From: Comamonadaceae bacterium
GTDB lineage: Bacteria > Pseudomonadota > Gammaproteobacteria > Burkholderiales > Burkholderiaceae_C
Length of the DNA stretch: 63,168 bases
Assembly: GCA_947479935.1 (NCBI GenBank)
Contig: CANKBG010000013.1
Span: 1 to 63,168, forward strand
Direction: 5' to 3'
This document shows, one piece after another, positions 45,755 through 54,579 of the stretch. Below the pieces are notes generated by a model that made no database searches, was not told the origin of the DNA, and worked only from the letters and a program-made list of their open reading frames with translations. The translations under genes and the position numbers were made by a program. The first letter of the stretch is position 1; the number at the start of each line of letters is the position of its first letter.

Positions 45755-46654
45755 TCACAATGTTGCAGGAAATCTAGAAAATACAGGCTCTGGCAAACCC
45801 CTATGTTTGAGTTGCAAGCTCACGACATTGCCACTCAAGCCAGTGATGTCCAAGGCTTTGTCACCCGGAATGATGGACGTTACAAAAAGTGTTTGTAAAT
45901 CAGGGCCTCCAAATGCACACATGGCGGGCTTTGGAAACGGCACTGAGACAGACTCAAGACAACGGCCAGCGGCGTCGAAACAATGAACCATGCCTGCATC
46001 GTTGCCACAAATCCAGTAGTGCCCCTGATCGTCCATGGCCGCACCATCGGGCCTGCCTGGCAGAGAAGACATGTCAACAAACAGCTCTTTGTGGCTGAGT
46101 TGGCCTGTGGCCAAATTAATGTTGCAGCGCCAAATTTTTTGCGCCTTTGGGTGGGAATCAGAAAAATACATGAATTCGCCATCGGGGCTGAAAGCCAGCC
46201 CATTGGGTGTGTACAAGCCCGTGACATGAGGGCCTGTGAGACCTCTTTCATCCAAACAATAAAGGCCACCGGCAGCTTCAGCTTTGCCCATGTCCATCAC
46301 CATGGTGCCCATCCACATGCGGCCCGAGGGGTCGCAACGCCCATCGTTGAATCGCATGCCCGCACTGGAATGCGCCATGTTAACTATGGTGGATTGCTCA
46401 TAAGCCCCGGCCTCTTTTAAAGTTAAGAGTGCAATGACCGATTCCATGGCGGCTAAAACGCGCCGATCTGCAGTGAGCGCTATGCAACCCACTTTTTCTG
46501 GAAGACGCCAACTTTCAAGCACCCCCCCTGAACTTTGCCGCCGAATGCACTTCGACTCGATGTCGACCCACCACAAGCAGGCACCTTCGGCATCCCAAAC
46601 AGGCGACTCGCCGACCAGGTCATGGTGGGACGAAAAGATCTCAAACGGTGTCAT
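45755..46654 (-). CDS. SMP-30/gluconolactonase-family lactonase
   Basis: 299-aa six-bladed propeller hydrolase. The metal ligand set is represented by Glu in [29 protein letters not shown] (Asn and Asp) and [18 protein letters not shown] (Asn and Asp). It would open the aldaro-1,5- or 1,4-lactone produced by uronate dehydrogenase, linking Udh to the dehydratases. It is first on the minus strand, divergent from the GntR gene, and shares its operator region. Confidence 0.92.
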   Translation of the reverse strand: MTPFEIFSSHHDLVGESPVWDAEGACLWWVDIESKCIRRQSSGGVLESWRLPEKVGCIALTADRRVLAAMESVIALLTLKEAGAYEQSTIVNMAHSSAGMRFNDGRCDPSGRMWMGTMVMDMGKAEAAGGLYCLDERGLTGPHVTGLYTPNGLAFSPDGEFMYFSDSHPKAQKIWRCNINLATGQLSHKELFVDMSSLPGRPDGAAMDDQGHYWICGNDAGMVHCFDAAGRCLESVSVPFPKPAMCAFGGPDLQTLFVTSIIPGDKALDITGLSGNVVSLQLKHRGLPEPVFSRFPATL

Positions 46655-46720
46655 GAAAAATATTTAACACAATTTCAAAAGGCTTCTGTTACATTTCAAT
46701 GGAATCGATTGTAGCAGCAT

Positions 46721-46733
46721 GTTGTCGTACAAC
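46721..46733. promoter_or_regulatory. Candidate GntR (FadR-subfamily) operator
   Basis: GTTGT-CGT-ACAAC, a perfect palindrome with a 3-base centre, lies between the divergent lactonase (start 46654) and gntR (start 46780) genes. It fits the TNGTNNNACNA consensus of FadR-type GntR regulators. A related sequence is found before gudD at 47566. Confidence 0.7.
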
Positions 46734-46779
46734 TTAAATTATCCGGTTATCTTGCACTTTTGATTCTAGCAGTTACCCC

Positions 46780-47517
46780 ATGAGTTCAAACCAAGCCACA
46801 CTGAAAGAGCCTCGCAAAACAAAAAGTTTAGCGAGACTTTTGGTCGAAAAAATGACCGCGCAAATTCGTGCGGGCCAACTTCGAGTGGGTCAAAAGTTGC
46901 CAACCGAAGCAGAAATCATGCAAGACTTTGGCGTGAGTCGCACTGTGGTGCGAGAGGCCATTTCTCGCTTGCAAGCGTCCTTCTTGGTTGAAACTCGGCA
47001 TGGCATTGGCACCTTTGTTTTACCCCAAGAAGTCGCCCCTTCATTTCGAATCAGCGCCCACCAATTGGGCACTCTGCGCGAAGTGATTGCACTCCTTGAT
47101 TTTCGAATCAGCATTGAAACTGAGGCAGCAGCACTTGCTTCTCAGAGGAGAACCGCTGAAAATCTGGACGAATTGCAAAAAGCCATGGCGGCTTTCGAGC
47201 GCGCCATCCAAAACGGTCTTGATGCGGTACAAGCTGACTTTCTCTTTCACCAAGAGATTTCACGCGCCACTCAAAACAAGCATTTTCAAGAATTGATGCA
47301 CTCATTGGGTACGGGTGCCATACCCCGGGCTCGGCTTGAAACCCCCCTTCCCGTGACACCCGAGCGTCTGGTTTATTTGCGTCGAGTCCATGAAGAACAC
47401 GAAAGTATTTTGAATGCCATTTCGGCTCAAGATCCGGAGGCTGCGCGAGCTGCCATGAGAACCCATTTATCGAACAGCCGTGATCGGTTGAGAAAAAGTG
47501 AACGCGCTGCAATTTAA
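46780..47517 (+). CDS. GntR-family regulator, FadR/FCD subfamily
   Basis: 245 aa. The N-terminal winged helix (KSLARLLVEKMTAQIRAGQL, LPTEAEIMQDFGVSRTVVRE, AISRLQASFLVETRHGIGTF) is followed by a helical FCD ligand domain with metal-binding His and Asp residues (DFLFHQEISRATQNKHF, HEEHESILNAI, and a C-terminal MRTHL). It is likely a repressor relieved by an aldarate or uronate, controlling the divergent uptake/lactonase operon and gudD downstream. Confidence 0.93.
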   Translation: MSSNQATLKEPRKTKSLARLLVEKMTAQIRAGQLRVGQKLPTEAEIMQDFGVSRTVVREAISRLQASFLVETRHGIGTFVLPQEVAPSFRISAHQLGTLREVIALLDFRISIETEAAALASQRRTAENLDELQKAMAAFERAIQNGLDAVQADFLFHQEISRATQNKHFQELMHSLGTGAIPRARLETPLPVTPERLVYLRRVHEEHESILNAISAQDPEAARAAMRTHLSNSRDRLRKSERAAI

Positions 47518-47565
47518 GTTTCAGGTCAGCCTGGGGTTTCTCCACTGATTCGCATTTCATGACAA

Positions 47566-47580
47566 GTTGTACGATCTCTT
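47566..47580 (+). promoter_or_regulatory. Second candidate GntR operator, upstream of gudD
   Basis: GTTGTACGA followed by TCTCTT shares its first nine bases with the reverse complement of the palindrome at 46721 (GTTGTACGA-CAAC). It is 43-57 bases upstream of ATG 47623, a typical operator position. One half-site is degenerate. Confidence 0.5.
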
Positions 47581-47622
47581 AAAATCAGCCATTTCTGCAT
47601 TTCAAAGTCTACTTTAACGCCT

Positions 47623-48951
47623 ATGAACACCACACCTACCATCGCACGATTGCAAGTCATTCCTGTCGCAGGGAGGGATGGCATGCTGCTCAACCTGAGT
47701 GGCGCTCATGGCCCTTTTTTCACGCGCAACCTGATCATCTTGACGGACTCCAGCGGCAACACAGGCATTGGTGAAGTGCCAGGTGGTGAAAAAATTCGCA
47801 AAACCATTGAGGATGCAAAACCTTGGATCGAAGGCCAAAGCATGGGTCAGTACAAGAACTTACTCAACTCACTGCAACACAAATTTGCCGATCGTGATGC
47901 GGGCGGCCGTGGCAACCAAACTTTTGATTTGCGCATTGCCATTCATGCTGTCACTGCCATAGAAAGTGCGCTGCTCGACTTGCTGGGCCAGCACTTGGGC
48001 GTGCCTGTTGCAGCTTTACTTGGTGAAGGCCAGCAGCGCGCCAGCGTTCAAGTTTTGGGGTATTTATTTTACTTGGCAGATCGCCAAAAAACAGACTTGC
48101 CCTACCACAGCGAACCGGATGCCAACAACGATTGGCAACGTCTGCGGCATGAAGAAGCACTCACCCCCGAGGCCATCGTGAGGCTGGCCAAAGCGGCTCA
48201 AGATCGCTACGGTTTCCAAGATTTCAAACTGAAAGGCGGCGTGTTGCGAGGTGAAGAAGAAGTGGAAGCCATTGAGGCCTTGCACGAAACATTCCCAGAA
48301 GCCCGCATCACCTTAGACCCGAACGGCGGATGGCTCTTGAAAGATGCCGTTCGATTGCTGCGGGATCACCGTAACACCATGGCCTACGCTGAAGACCCCT
48401 GCGGCGCAGAAGGTGTGTACTCAGGCCGCGAAGTGATGGCCGAATTCAAACGCGCCACAGGCTTGCCCACCGCCACCAACATGGTTGCCACCGACTGGCG
48501 CGAAATGGCACACAGCATCCAGTTGCAGTCGGTTGACATTCCATTAGCCGACCCTCACTTCTGGACACTGCAGGGCTCCGTGCGGGTGGCGCAGTTGTGC
48601 CAAATGTATGACCTCACATGGGGCTCACATTCCAACAACCATTTCGATGTGTCCTTGGCCATGTTCACCCACTGCGCGGCGGCGGCCCCCGGCAAAGTCA
48701 CAGCCATTGACACCCATTGGATTTGGCAAGACGGCCAATACCTGACACAAGAACCGCTGCAAATTAAGGGCGGCATGATCGAGGTGCCGACGCAACCCGG
48801 CCTAGGCGTCAAGCTCAACATGGAAGCTGTAGAAGCAGCCCATCAACTTTATCTGCAACACGGCTTAGGCGCTCGCAACGATGCCATGGCCATGCAATAC
48901 CTCATGCCAGGCTGGACCTTCAACCCCAAAATGCCAGCCTTGGTTCGTTAA
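47623..48951 (+). CDS. gudD: Glucarate dehydratase
   Basis: 442-aa enolase-superfamily enzyme converting D-glucarate (and idarate) to 5-keto-4-deoxy-glucarate. The catalytic Lys is in [16 protein letters not shown], and metal ligands are in [22 protein letters not shown] and [12 protein letters not shown]. The catalytic His is in [20 protein letters not shown]. The N-terminal [12 protein letters not shown] substrate loop matches GudD. It begins the plus-strand gudD-garL-udh-kdgK run behind its own GntR-like site. Confidence 0.96.
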   Translation: MNTTPTIARLQVIPVAGRDGMLLNLSGAHGPFFTRNLIILTDSSGNTGIGEVPGGEKIRKTIEDAKPWIEGQSMGQYKNLLNSLQHKFADRDAGGRGNQTFDLRIAIHAVTAIESALLDLLGQHLGVPVAALLGEGQQRASVQVLGYLFYLADRQKTDLPYHSEPDANNDWQRLRHEEALTPEAIVRLAKAAQDRYGFQDFKLKGGVLRGEEEVEAIEALHETFPEARITLDPNGGWLLKDAVRLLRDHRNTMAYAEDPCGAEGVYSGREVMAEFKRATGLPTATNMVATDWREMAHSIQLQSVDIPLADPHFWTLQGSVRVAQLCQMYDLTWGSHSNNHFDVSLAMFTHCAAAAPGKVTAIDTHWIWQDGQYLTQEPLQIKGGMIEVPTQPGLGVKLNMEAVEAAHQLYLQHGLGARNDAMAMQYLMPGWTFNPKMPALVR

Positions 48952-48979
48952 TTTTCAAAACCTACCGCGGAACAAAGTC

Positions 48980-49744
48980 ATGCAAAACATTCACAATAAA
49001 TTCAAGCAAGCCATTCGAACGGGTCACAAACAAATTGGCCTGTGGTCCCATTTGTGCAGCCCCATCAGCATTGAAATTTTGGCCGATTGTGGCTATGACT
49101 GGTTGTTGCTTGACATGGAACACTCTCCCAACGATGTCAGCGAAGTTTTAGCCCAATTGCAAGCCATGAAAGGCGGCACTGCTACGCCCATCGTGCGCCC
49201 GCCATGGAATGACATGGTCACTTTCAAGCGCCTGCTTGACATTGGTGTGCAAAACCTTTTGGTGCCCTACATTCAAACTGCAGAAGAAGCACACAACGCC
49301 GTTTCATACACGCGGTACCCGCCCCACGGTGTAAGGGGTTATGCTGGCGCACCTCGCGCTAGCAACTATGGCCGTGTCAAGGACTATGCACACCTGAATG
49401 CCAACGAGTTGTGTTTGCTTCTTCAAGTTGAAACCCTACAAGGCTTGGAAAATTTAGAGGCTATTGCCAACGTCGATGGGGTCGACGGCGTCTTCATTGG
49501 CCCCGGCGATTTGTCTGCTGCACTGGGGCACTTGGGCAACCCTAAGCACCCCGAAGTGTTGAAGGTGATTGACAATGCCATTGCCCGCATCAAAGCCTGC
49601 GGCAAAGCGCCTGGCATTCTGACTGGCGATGAAGCACTGGCCAAACATTACGTCGCGCAAGGCTGTTTGTTTGTGGCTGTGGGTGCCGATCAAAATGTGT
49701 TGCGTGACAGCGCTACTGCCCTTGCCCAACGCTTCAAAAGCTAA
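48980..49744 (+). CDS. garL: 5-keto-4-deoxy-D-glucarate aldolase (HpcH/HpaI family)
   Basis: 254-aa class II aldolase splitting the dehydratase product into pyruvate and tartronate semialdehyde. Landmarks: IGLWSHLCSPISIEILADCG, LLLDMEHSPND (catalytic His48), PIVRPPWND, metal Glu in LLLQVETLQGLENLE and Asp in GVFIGPGDLSAALG. The start ATG 48980 is 28 bases after gudD. Alternative HpcH-type substrates are possible, but the pathway context favours GarL. Confidence 0.9.
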   Translation: MQNIHNKFKQAIRTGHKQIGLWSHLCSPISIEILADCGYDWLLLDMEHSPNDVSEVLAQLQAMKGGTATPIVRPPWNDMVTFKRLLDIGVQNLLVPYIQTAEEAHNAVSYTRYPPHGVRGYAGAPRASNYGRVKDYAHLNANELCLLLQVETLQGLENLEAIANVDGVDGVFIGPGDLSAALGHLGNPKHPEVLKVIDNAIARIKACGKAPGILTGDEALAKHYVAQGCLFVAVGADQNVLRDSATALAQRFKS

Positions 49745-49777
49745 ACACATTCACTGACTATTTGACGAAAGAAATTC

Positions 49778-50599
49778 ATGCTCAATCCTCCAGCCAGCCC
49801 TCTCAAATTTCCTCGGCTCTTGCTTACAGGCGCAGGCGGAAACTTGGGCAAAGAACTCAGACCTCGTCTTAAATCTTATTGCGATGTTCTGCGTGTAAGC
49901 CACCGTAGCGAGTTAGGAGCCAGTGCGCCCGGCGAAGAAATCATGCTCGCCTCTTTGGAAAACAAAGCGCAAATGATGGCACTCATGAAGGACGTGGATG
50001 CCGTAGTGCACATGGGCGGTGTATCCACAGAACAGCCATGGAATCCTATTTTGGCTAGCAACATTGTGGGCATGGTCAACCTGTATGAAGCTGCACGATT
50101 GCAGGGCACCCAGCGCATCGTGTTTGCAAGCTCCAACCACGTCACAGGCTTTTACCGGCAAGACGAAGTGGTCAACACCAAAATGCCACCCAAGCCAGAT
50201 GGCTTTTACGGCTTGTCCAAGGCCTTTGGCGAAGACCTTGCAGAACTGTATTGGGCACGTTGGGGCATTGAAACAGTAAGCCTTCGCATAGGCTCTTCGT
50301 ACGCCGAGCCCAAAGACCGGCGCATGCTGGCCACATGGCTCAGCTTCGATGATTTAGAGCGTTTGGTGGTAGCAGCACTCACTGCGCCCATCGTGGGTCA
50401 CACCATTATTTATGGCATGTCTGACAATCAAACCACTTGGTGGGACAACACGCATGCCAAGCACATAGGTTATCGCCCACTCGACAGTTCTGATGTTTTC
50501 AGAAGCGCTGCGGAAAAAAGACAGCCCCACATTGATGGCAATGACAAAGCGGCCATTTATCAAGGGGGTGCTTTCGTCAAAGCTTCTCCGCACGGCTAA
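49778..50599 (+). CDS. udh: Uronate dehydrogenase (NAD-dependent epimerase-like)
   Basis: 273-aa extended-SDR enzyme that oxidises glucuronate or galacturonate to the aldarolactone. Motifs: LLLTGAGGNLGKELRPRL, AVVHMGGVSTEQPWNPILAS and NIVGMVNLYEAAR. FASSNHVTGFYRQDE is the Udh signature, YGLSKAFGEDLAELY holds the Tyr/Lys pair, and LRIGSSY follows. It is short for a sugar epimerase but right for Udh (about 265-275 aa). It lies 33 bases after garL. Confidence 0.93.
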   Translation: MLNPPASPLKFPRLLLTGAGGNLGKELRPRLKSYCDVLRVSHRSELGASAPGEEIMLASLENKAQMMALMKDVDAVVHMGGVSTEQPWNPILASNIVGMVNLYEAARLQGTQRIVFASSNHVTGFYRQDEVVNTKMPPKPDGFYGLSKAFGEDLAELYWARWGIETVSLRIGSSYAEPKDRRMLATWLSFDDLERLVVAALTAPIVGHTIIYGMSDNQTTWWDNTHAKHIGYRPLDSSDVFRSAAEKRQPHIDGNDKAAIYQGGAFVKASPHG

Positions 50600-50608
50600 A
50601 CATTTATC

Positions 50609-51553
50609 ATGCAACCGCTTCAATTTGTGGCCATTGGCGAATGCATGTTAGAGGTGCAAGCCAATGGCTTTGGCCCGTCTGTGCTTTCTTATGGTGGCGA
50701 CACCTTCAACACGGCCGTGTACCTTAGGCGTTGCGCTGCACCTACCGCCATTGAAGTGAGCTACGCCACCGGACTAGGCACAGACCCTTTAAGTCAAACA
50801 TTGCGCAAAGAATGGCAAACATTGGGTCTCAACTTAAACGAAGTGGAATACATCGATGACAAACTCCCAGGTTTGTATTTGATTGAAACCGATTCAAAAG
50901 GCGAGCGTACCTTTCATTTTTGGCGAGAGAACAGCGCCGCGCGAGCCTACTTCCACTCGAATGTCACGTCGCTTGAAAAACACTTGGCTCAATTCGATTG
51001 TCTGTATTTCAGCGGCATTTCGCTGGCCATTCTGGACGATGTATCTCGCACACGACTCTTTGCTCTCTTAAAGCGAGCGCAACTAAATGGCGCTCGCGTG
51101 GTGTTCGACAACAACTTCAGACCCAAACTCTGGCCAGACCGCAAGCTTGCTCAAAGCATTTACCTTGAAGCCTTTGCCGCATGTCACACCGCCATGATCA
51201 CTCTGGACGATCATCAAGCTGTATTTGATTGCGCCTCTTTAGAAGATGCGCTCATTCACGCGCAAAGTCTGGCCATTCCAGAGCTTGTGATTAAGCGAGG
51301 CGCAAACGACACCTTGGTAAGGCAAGAGCACCACACCAAGTGGCACAGCATTCCCACTCGATTCGTCAAACAAGTCATCGACACCACCGCCGCGGGAGAC
51401 GCCTTTGCGGCAGGCTATTTAAGCCGTCGGCTGTGCGGTGCCAGCGCAGAAATTGCGGCTAAATTTGGCAATGCACTGGCTTCCAGGGTCATTCAGCACC
51501 GTGGCGCCCTCATCCCCATGGAAGCCTTCCAAGACCTCATTGGCAACCCATGA
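50609..51553 (+). CDS. kdgK: PfkB-family sugar kinase, probably 2-keto-3-deoxygluconate kinase
   Basis: 314-aa ribokinase-fold enzyme. SYGGDTFNTAVYLRRC binds sugar, and GARVVFDNNFRPKLWPDR and LVIKRGAND are typical of KdgK. The anion hole/catalytic Asp is in DTTAAGDAFAAGYLSRR. It would phosphorylate 2-keto-3-deoxygluconate to KDPG. That is a side branch relative to the aldarate route, implying the organism also processes uronates through altronate/mannonate. It starts 9 bases after udh and is last in the run. Confidence 0.85.
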   Translation: MQPLQFVAIGECMLEVQANGFGPSVLSYGGDTFNTAVYLRRCAAPTAIEVSYATGLGTDPLSQTLRKEWQTLGLNLNEVEYIDDKLPGLYLIETDSKGERTFHFWRENSAARAYFHSNVTSLEKHLAQFDCLYFSGISLAILDDVSRTRLFALLKRAQLNGARVVFDNNFRPKLWPDRKLAQSIYLEAFAACHTAMITLDDHQAVFDCASLEDALIHAQSLAIPELVIKRGANDTLVRQEHHTKWHSIPTRFVKQVIDTTAAGDAFAAGYLSRRLCGASAEIAAKFGNALASRVIQHRGALIPMEAFQDLIGNP

Positions 51554-51555
51554 AA

Positions 51556-51584
51556 TTGATAAATATCAATAAAATCAGTAACTT
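51556..51584 (+). promoter_or_regulatory. Candidate promoter of rpoH
   Basis: TTGATA (51556-51561), a 17-base spacer and TAACTT (51579-51584). This would put the start point inside the CIRCE element beginning at 51591. The -10 match is moderate, and TATAAA at 51584 is an alternative. Confidence 0.4.
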
Positions 51585-51590
51585 ATAAAT

Positions 51591-51617
51591 TTAGCACTCC
51601 CATCAAGAGAGTGCTAA
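51591..51617 (+). promoter_or_regulatory. Perfect CIRCE element (HrcA operator) upstream of rpoH
   Basis: TTAGCACTC, nine bases, GAGTGCTAA: every position of the CIRCE consensus is matched. It lies 31 bases before ATG 51649. HrcA bound here would repress rpoH until heat shock titrates it, placing sigma-32 under the HrcA system. Confidence 0.97.
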
Positions 51618-51648
51618 AATCCGATCCATTACGGAAAGGAGTTCTGTT

Positions 51649-52593
51649 ATGACAAACCTAGCTGGATCCTTGGACACTGCGATCACCCTGCAAAACCCCT
51701 GGGCCGCCGTGCCATCGCTGGGACATCTTGATGCCTATATTTCTGCGGTTAACCACATGCCCATGCTCACCCTCGAGCAAGAGCAAGAGTTTGCGCGCAA
51801 ATTGAGAAACGAAAACGACCTCGAAGCCGCCGGTAAGTTGGTGCTCTCGCACTTGCGCGTGGTGGTTTCTGTGGCACGTCAATATTTAGGCTACGGCCTG
51901 CCCCATGCCGACCTCATTCAAGAGGGCAACATCGGTTTGATGAAAGCCGTCAAACGCTTTGACCCTGATCAAGGCGTGCGCTTGGTGAGCTACGCCATGC
52001 ACTGGATCAAGGCCGAAATTCACGAGTACATCTTGAAGAACTGGCGCATGGTCAAAGTGGCCACTACAAAAGCTCAGCGCAAATTGTTTTTCAACCTGCG
52101 CTCCATGAAGCAAGGCCTCAAAGCCGAAGCCGATGAAGCTACAGGCACACACCGCGACACCCTCACCTCTTCTCAAATTGACAGCATGGCCAAAGACCTC
52201 AATGTCAAACGCGAGGAAGTGATGGAAATGGAAACGCGCATGTCTGGCGGCGATGTGCTGCTGGACCCATCACCCACAGACGATGGTGAAGTAGCTTATG
52301 GCCCCATCGCTTACTTGGCCGATGCGCATCACGAACCCACCGCCATGATTGAAGCGCACCAGCGCGACATGATGGCCAGCGATGGCATTGCCGCAGCCCT
52401 TGCATCCCTCGACCAACGCAGCCGCAGAATTGTGGAGGAGCGTTGGCTTAAAGTGAACGACGACGGCTCGGGTGGCTTGACGCTACACGACTTGGCCGAC
52501 GAGTTTGGCGTGAGCGCCGAGCGCATTCGCCAAATTGAAGTGGCGGCTATGAAAAAAATGAAAGCTGCTTTAACGGAATACGCTGAGGCCTAA
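51649..52593 (+). CDS. rpoH: RNA polymerase heat-shock sigma factor RpoH (sigma-32)
   Basis: 314-aa sigma-70-family factor. Region 2 contains LSHLRVVVSVARQYLGYGLP, ADLIQEGNIGLMKAVKRFDP and RLVSYAMHWIKAEIHEYILK. The RpoH box is TKAQRKLFFNLRS, unique to sigma-32. Region 4 contains TLHDLADEFGVSAERIRQIE. AAAGGAG precedes the ATG. It directs heat-shock transcription; the CIRCE element upstream shows added control by HrcA. A terminator follows. Confidence 0.97.
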   Translation: MTNLAGSLDTAITLQNPWAAVPSLGHLDAYISAVNHMPMLTLEQEQEFARKLRNENDLEAAGKLVLSHLRVVVSVARQYLGYGLPHADLIQEGNIGLMKAVKRFDPDQGVRLVSYAMHWIKAEIHEYILKNWRMVKVATTKAQRKLFFNLRSMKQGLKAEADEATGTHRDTLTSSQIDSMAKDLNVKREEVMEMETRMSGGDVLLDPSPTDDGEVAYGPIAYLADAHHEPTAMIEAHQRDMMASDGIAAALASLDQRSRRIVEERWLKVNDDGSGGLTLHDLADEFGVSAERIRQIEVAAMKKMKAALTEYAEA

Positions 52594-52623
52594 GAGCATT
52601 TTCTTTCCAAGATACTCTCCAAC

Positions 52624-52661
52624 AAAAAACCGCTCTAGTCAGTTCACAGAGCGGTTTTTTT
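52624..52661. terminator. Bidirectional intrinsic terminator between rpoH and exbD
   Basis: AAAAACCGCTCT, an 11-base loop, AGAGCGGTTTTTTT. The A-run and T-run on the two sides allow termination of rpoH (plus) and of the tonB-exb operon (minus), whose last stop is at 52692. Confidence 0.92.
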
Positions 52662-52691
52662 ACGTTCAATAAAGAGAGTGCAATTTAAAAA

Positions 52692-53123
52692 TCAATTCAC
52701 AAACTGCTCAGAGCCCACGATGCCCAGCTTGTTAAGCCCCAAGCGCTGTGCACTGGCCATGACCAGCGCCACAGACTCGTACTTGGCCTTGGCGTGCGAG
52801 CGAATGTGCAACTCGGGTTGAGGCTGAATGGCCGATGCTTCCTTTAGCTTCGCCTCCAAATCTGCACGCCCTGCAATCGGTTTGCCGTTCCAATTGATCA
52901 CGCTGCTGGCGTCCACATCAATCTTGATCACCACGGGGTCTATCTTTTTAGTCGGCGGCGTGGAGACCGGCATGTCCAAATTCACCGAGTGCAACTGCGC
53001 CGGAATTGTGATGATCAACATGATCAGCAGCACCAACATCACGTCAATCAATGGCGTGGTGTTAATGTCCATCATCACTTCTGGCTCGTCACTGCCCGAG
53101 CCCGAGCCTATATTCATTCCCAT
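52692..53123 (-). CDS. exbD: ExbD/TolR-family biopolymer transport protein (second copy)
   Basis: 143 aa. One N-terminal membrane helix (LIDVMLVLLIMLIITIPAQL) carries the conserved Asp of the DINTTPLIDVMLVLL motif, which conducts protons. A periplasmic domain follows. It is the partner of ExbB in energising TonB. AAGGAAG precedes ATG 53123. It is the last gene of the operon and a paralogue of the copy just upstream, with divergent periplasmic parts. Confidence 0.93.
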   Translation of the reverse strand: MGMNIGSGSGSDEPEVMMDINTTPLIDVMLVLLIMLIITIPAQLHSVNLDMPVSTPPTKKIDPVVIKIDVDASSVINWNGKPIAGRADLEAKLKEASAIQPQPELHIRSHAKAKYESVALVMASAQRLGLNKLGIVGSEQFVN

Positions 53124-53135
53124 GATCTTCTTCCT

Positions 53136-53549
53136 TTATTGCGGCTCGGTGATGAACCCGACCTTGGTGATGCCGGCGCGCTGCACCGCATACATCACCC
53201 GGCCCACCGACTCAAAGTCGCTCTTGCCGTCACCCCGGATCTGAACCTCGGGCTGGGGCTTCATGACCGCAAACTTCTTCATGCGCTGCAGCAAGTCGTC
53301 TGAGTTTTTAATGGGCGTGTCGTACAAGAAGATCTTGCCCTTCACATCCACCGAGATGATCACGTTCTCTGGCTTGGTCTCGCGCACCATGTTCTTCTCT
53401 TTGGGCAAGTCCACCTTGATGGACGTTGTCACCACAGGAATGGTGATCAAGAAGATGATCAAGAGCACCAACATCACGTCCACCAAGGGCGTGGTGTTGA
53501 TCTCACTCATGATTTCATCGTCTTTTTCTGAACCGATGTTCATTGACAT
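53136..53549 (-). CDS. exbD: ExbD/TolR-family biopolymer transport protein (first copy)
   Basis: 137 aa. The helix motif is MSEINTTPLVDVMLVLLIIF, with the essential Asp. The periplasmic domain reads VRETKPENVIISVDVKGKIF and ends near RAGITKVGFITEP. GAGAGG precedes ATG 53549. Two tandem ExbD genes after ExbB are frequent in betaproteobacteria and may form a heteromeric ExbD pair in the pentamer pore. Confidence 0.93.
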   Translation of the reverse strand: MSMNIGSEKDDEIMSEINTTPLVDVMLVLLIIFLITIPVVTTSIKVDLPKEKNMVRETKPENVIISVDVKGKIFLYDTPIKNSDDLLQRMKKFAVMKPQPEVQIRGDGKSDFESVGRVMYAVQRAGITKVGFITEPQ

Positions 53550-53612
53550 GATGGGCCTCTCAGTATTTTGAGCTTGGGTTTCTTTGAGCTTGGTCTATTT
53601 AGCAAGCTTGAA

Positions 53613-54470
53613 TTACTTGTTGCTTGAAGCCAGCAACACAGAGTGCAAGTCAGAGCCAAACGCGTTCACATCTTCCATCACCGCCTTGTTGCGGCGAACG
53701 AGCCAGTTGTAGCCCAGCACCGCAGGCACCGCCACAGCCAAACCAATGGCCGTCATGATCAAGGACTCGCCCACAGGGCCGGCCACTTTGTCAATCGACG
53801 CTTGACCGGACATACCGATCTTGACCAACGCGTTGTAGATACCCCAAACCGTGCCAAACAAACCAACGAAAGGAGAAGTGGAGCCCACTGTGGCCAGCAC
53901 CGCCAAGCCGTCTTGCATGCGGCTTTGAACGTTGCCAATGGCGCGCTGAATGTTCTGTGTCGTCCAAGTGTTGAAGTCAACAGCGCCCAGCAACCCCGTG
54001 TGCTTGTTGGCGCTCTCCAGACCCTTTTCTGCAATGAAGCGGAAAGGGCTGTCTTCTGCCAAACTGTCTGCGCCTTGGCGCAAAGAAGAGGCGCTCCAGA
54101 AGCTCTCTTTGGCAGCCGTTGCAAACTTTGCAGCCTTCGATTGCTCAAAGTACTTGGTAATGATCACAAACCAAGAGCCCATGGACATGATCACCAAGAT
54201 CAGCAAAGTGCCCTTGGCCACGATGTCGCCCTGGGCCCACAAAGCGCCAAGGCCGTAGGGGTTCTCGTCGTGAGCACCGGGCGCGGGTGCGGCTTCTGCC
54301 GCAGCAGGCGCTGCAGCCGGTGCAGCAGGTGCCGCTTCAGCCGCGGGCGCTGGCGCCGCCGCAGCAGCAGGCGCTGCTTCTTTGGGCTTGGCCGCAAAGC
54401 TGGTGCTGGCCAGACCAATGCCTGCCACCAAACCGATGGCTAAGACGAGAGTTTTGAGTTGCTTGATCAT
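53613..54470 (-). CDS. exbB: ExbB/TolQ/MotA proton-channel protein with signal peptide and Ala/Pro linker
   Basis: 285 aa from ATG 54470 (GAGGAG upstream). It has a cleavable-looking signal (LVLAIGLVAGIGLASTSFAA), then an about 40-residue Ala/Pro/Glu-rich low-complexity stretch (residues about 28-65). Three membrane helices follow (GTLLILVIMSMGSWFVII, the PFVGLFGTVWGIYNAL helix and LIMTAIGLAVAVPAVLGYNW). The long N-terminal periplasmic extension is typical of the larger ExbB proteins. It forms the motor with the two ExbD proteins and TonB encoded beside it. Confidence 0.93.
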   Translation of the reverse strand: MIKQLKTLVLAIGLVAGIGLASTSFAAKPKEAAPAAAAAPAPAAEAAPAAPAAAPAAAEAAPAPGAHDENPYGLGALWAQGDIVAKGTLLILVIMSMGSWFVIITKYFEQSKAAKFATAAKESFWSASSLRQGADSLAEDSPFRFIAEKGLESANKHTGLLGAVDFNTWTTQNIQRAIGNVQSRMQDGLAVLATVGSTSPFVGLFGTVWGIYNALVKIGMSGQASIDKVAGPVGESLIMTAIGLAVAVPAVLGYNWLVRRNKAVMEDVNAFGSDLHSVLLASSNK

Positions 54471-54579
54471 GGGAGGACTCCTCTGAAACGGATTCAATTA
54501 AATTTAAAAAATGGTCAACAAAAAGTGTTGGGTTCTTGTGGTTTTGATCTGTCGTGTTTGGCTGTTTGCTTTGAACAAC

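Noticed and set aside
53643..54443. 266-codon plus-strand open frame opposite exbB
   Set aside because: It is an artefact of the Ala/Pro-rich codon run in exbB read on the other strand (Arg/Cys-rich product).
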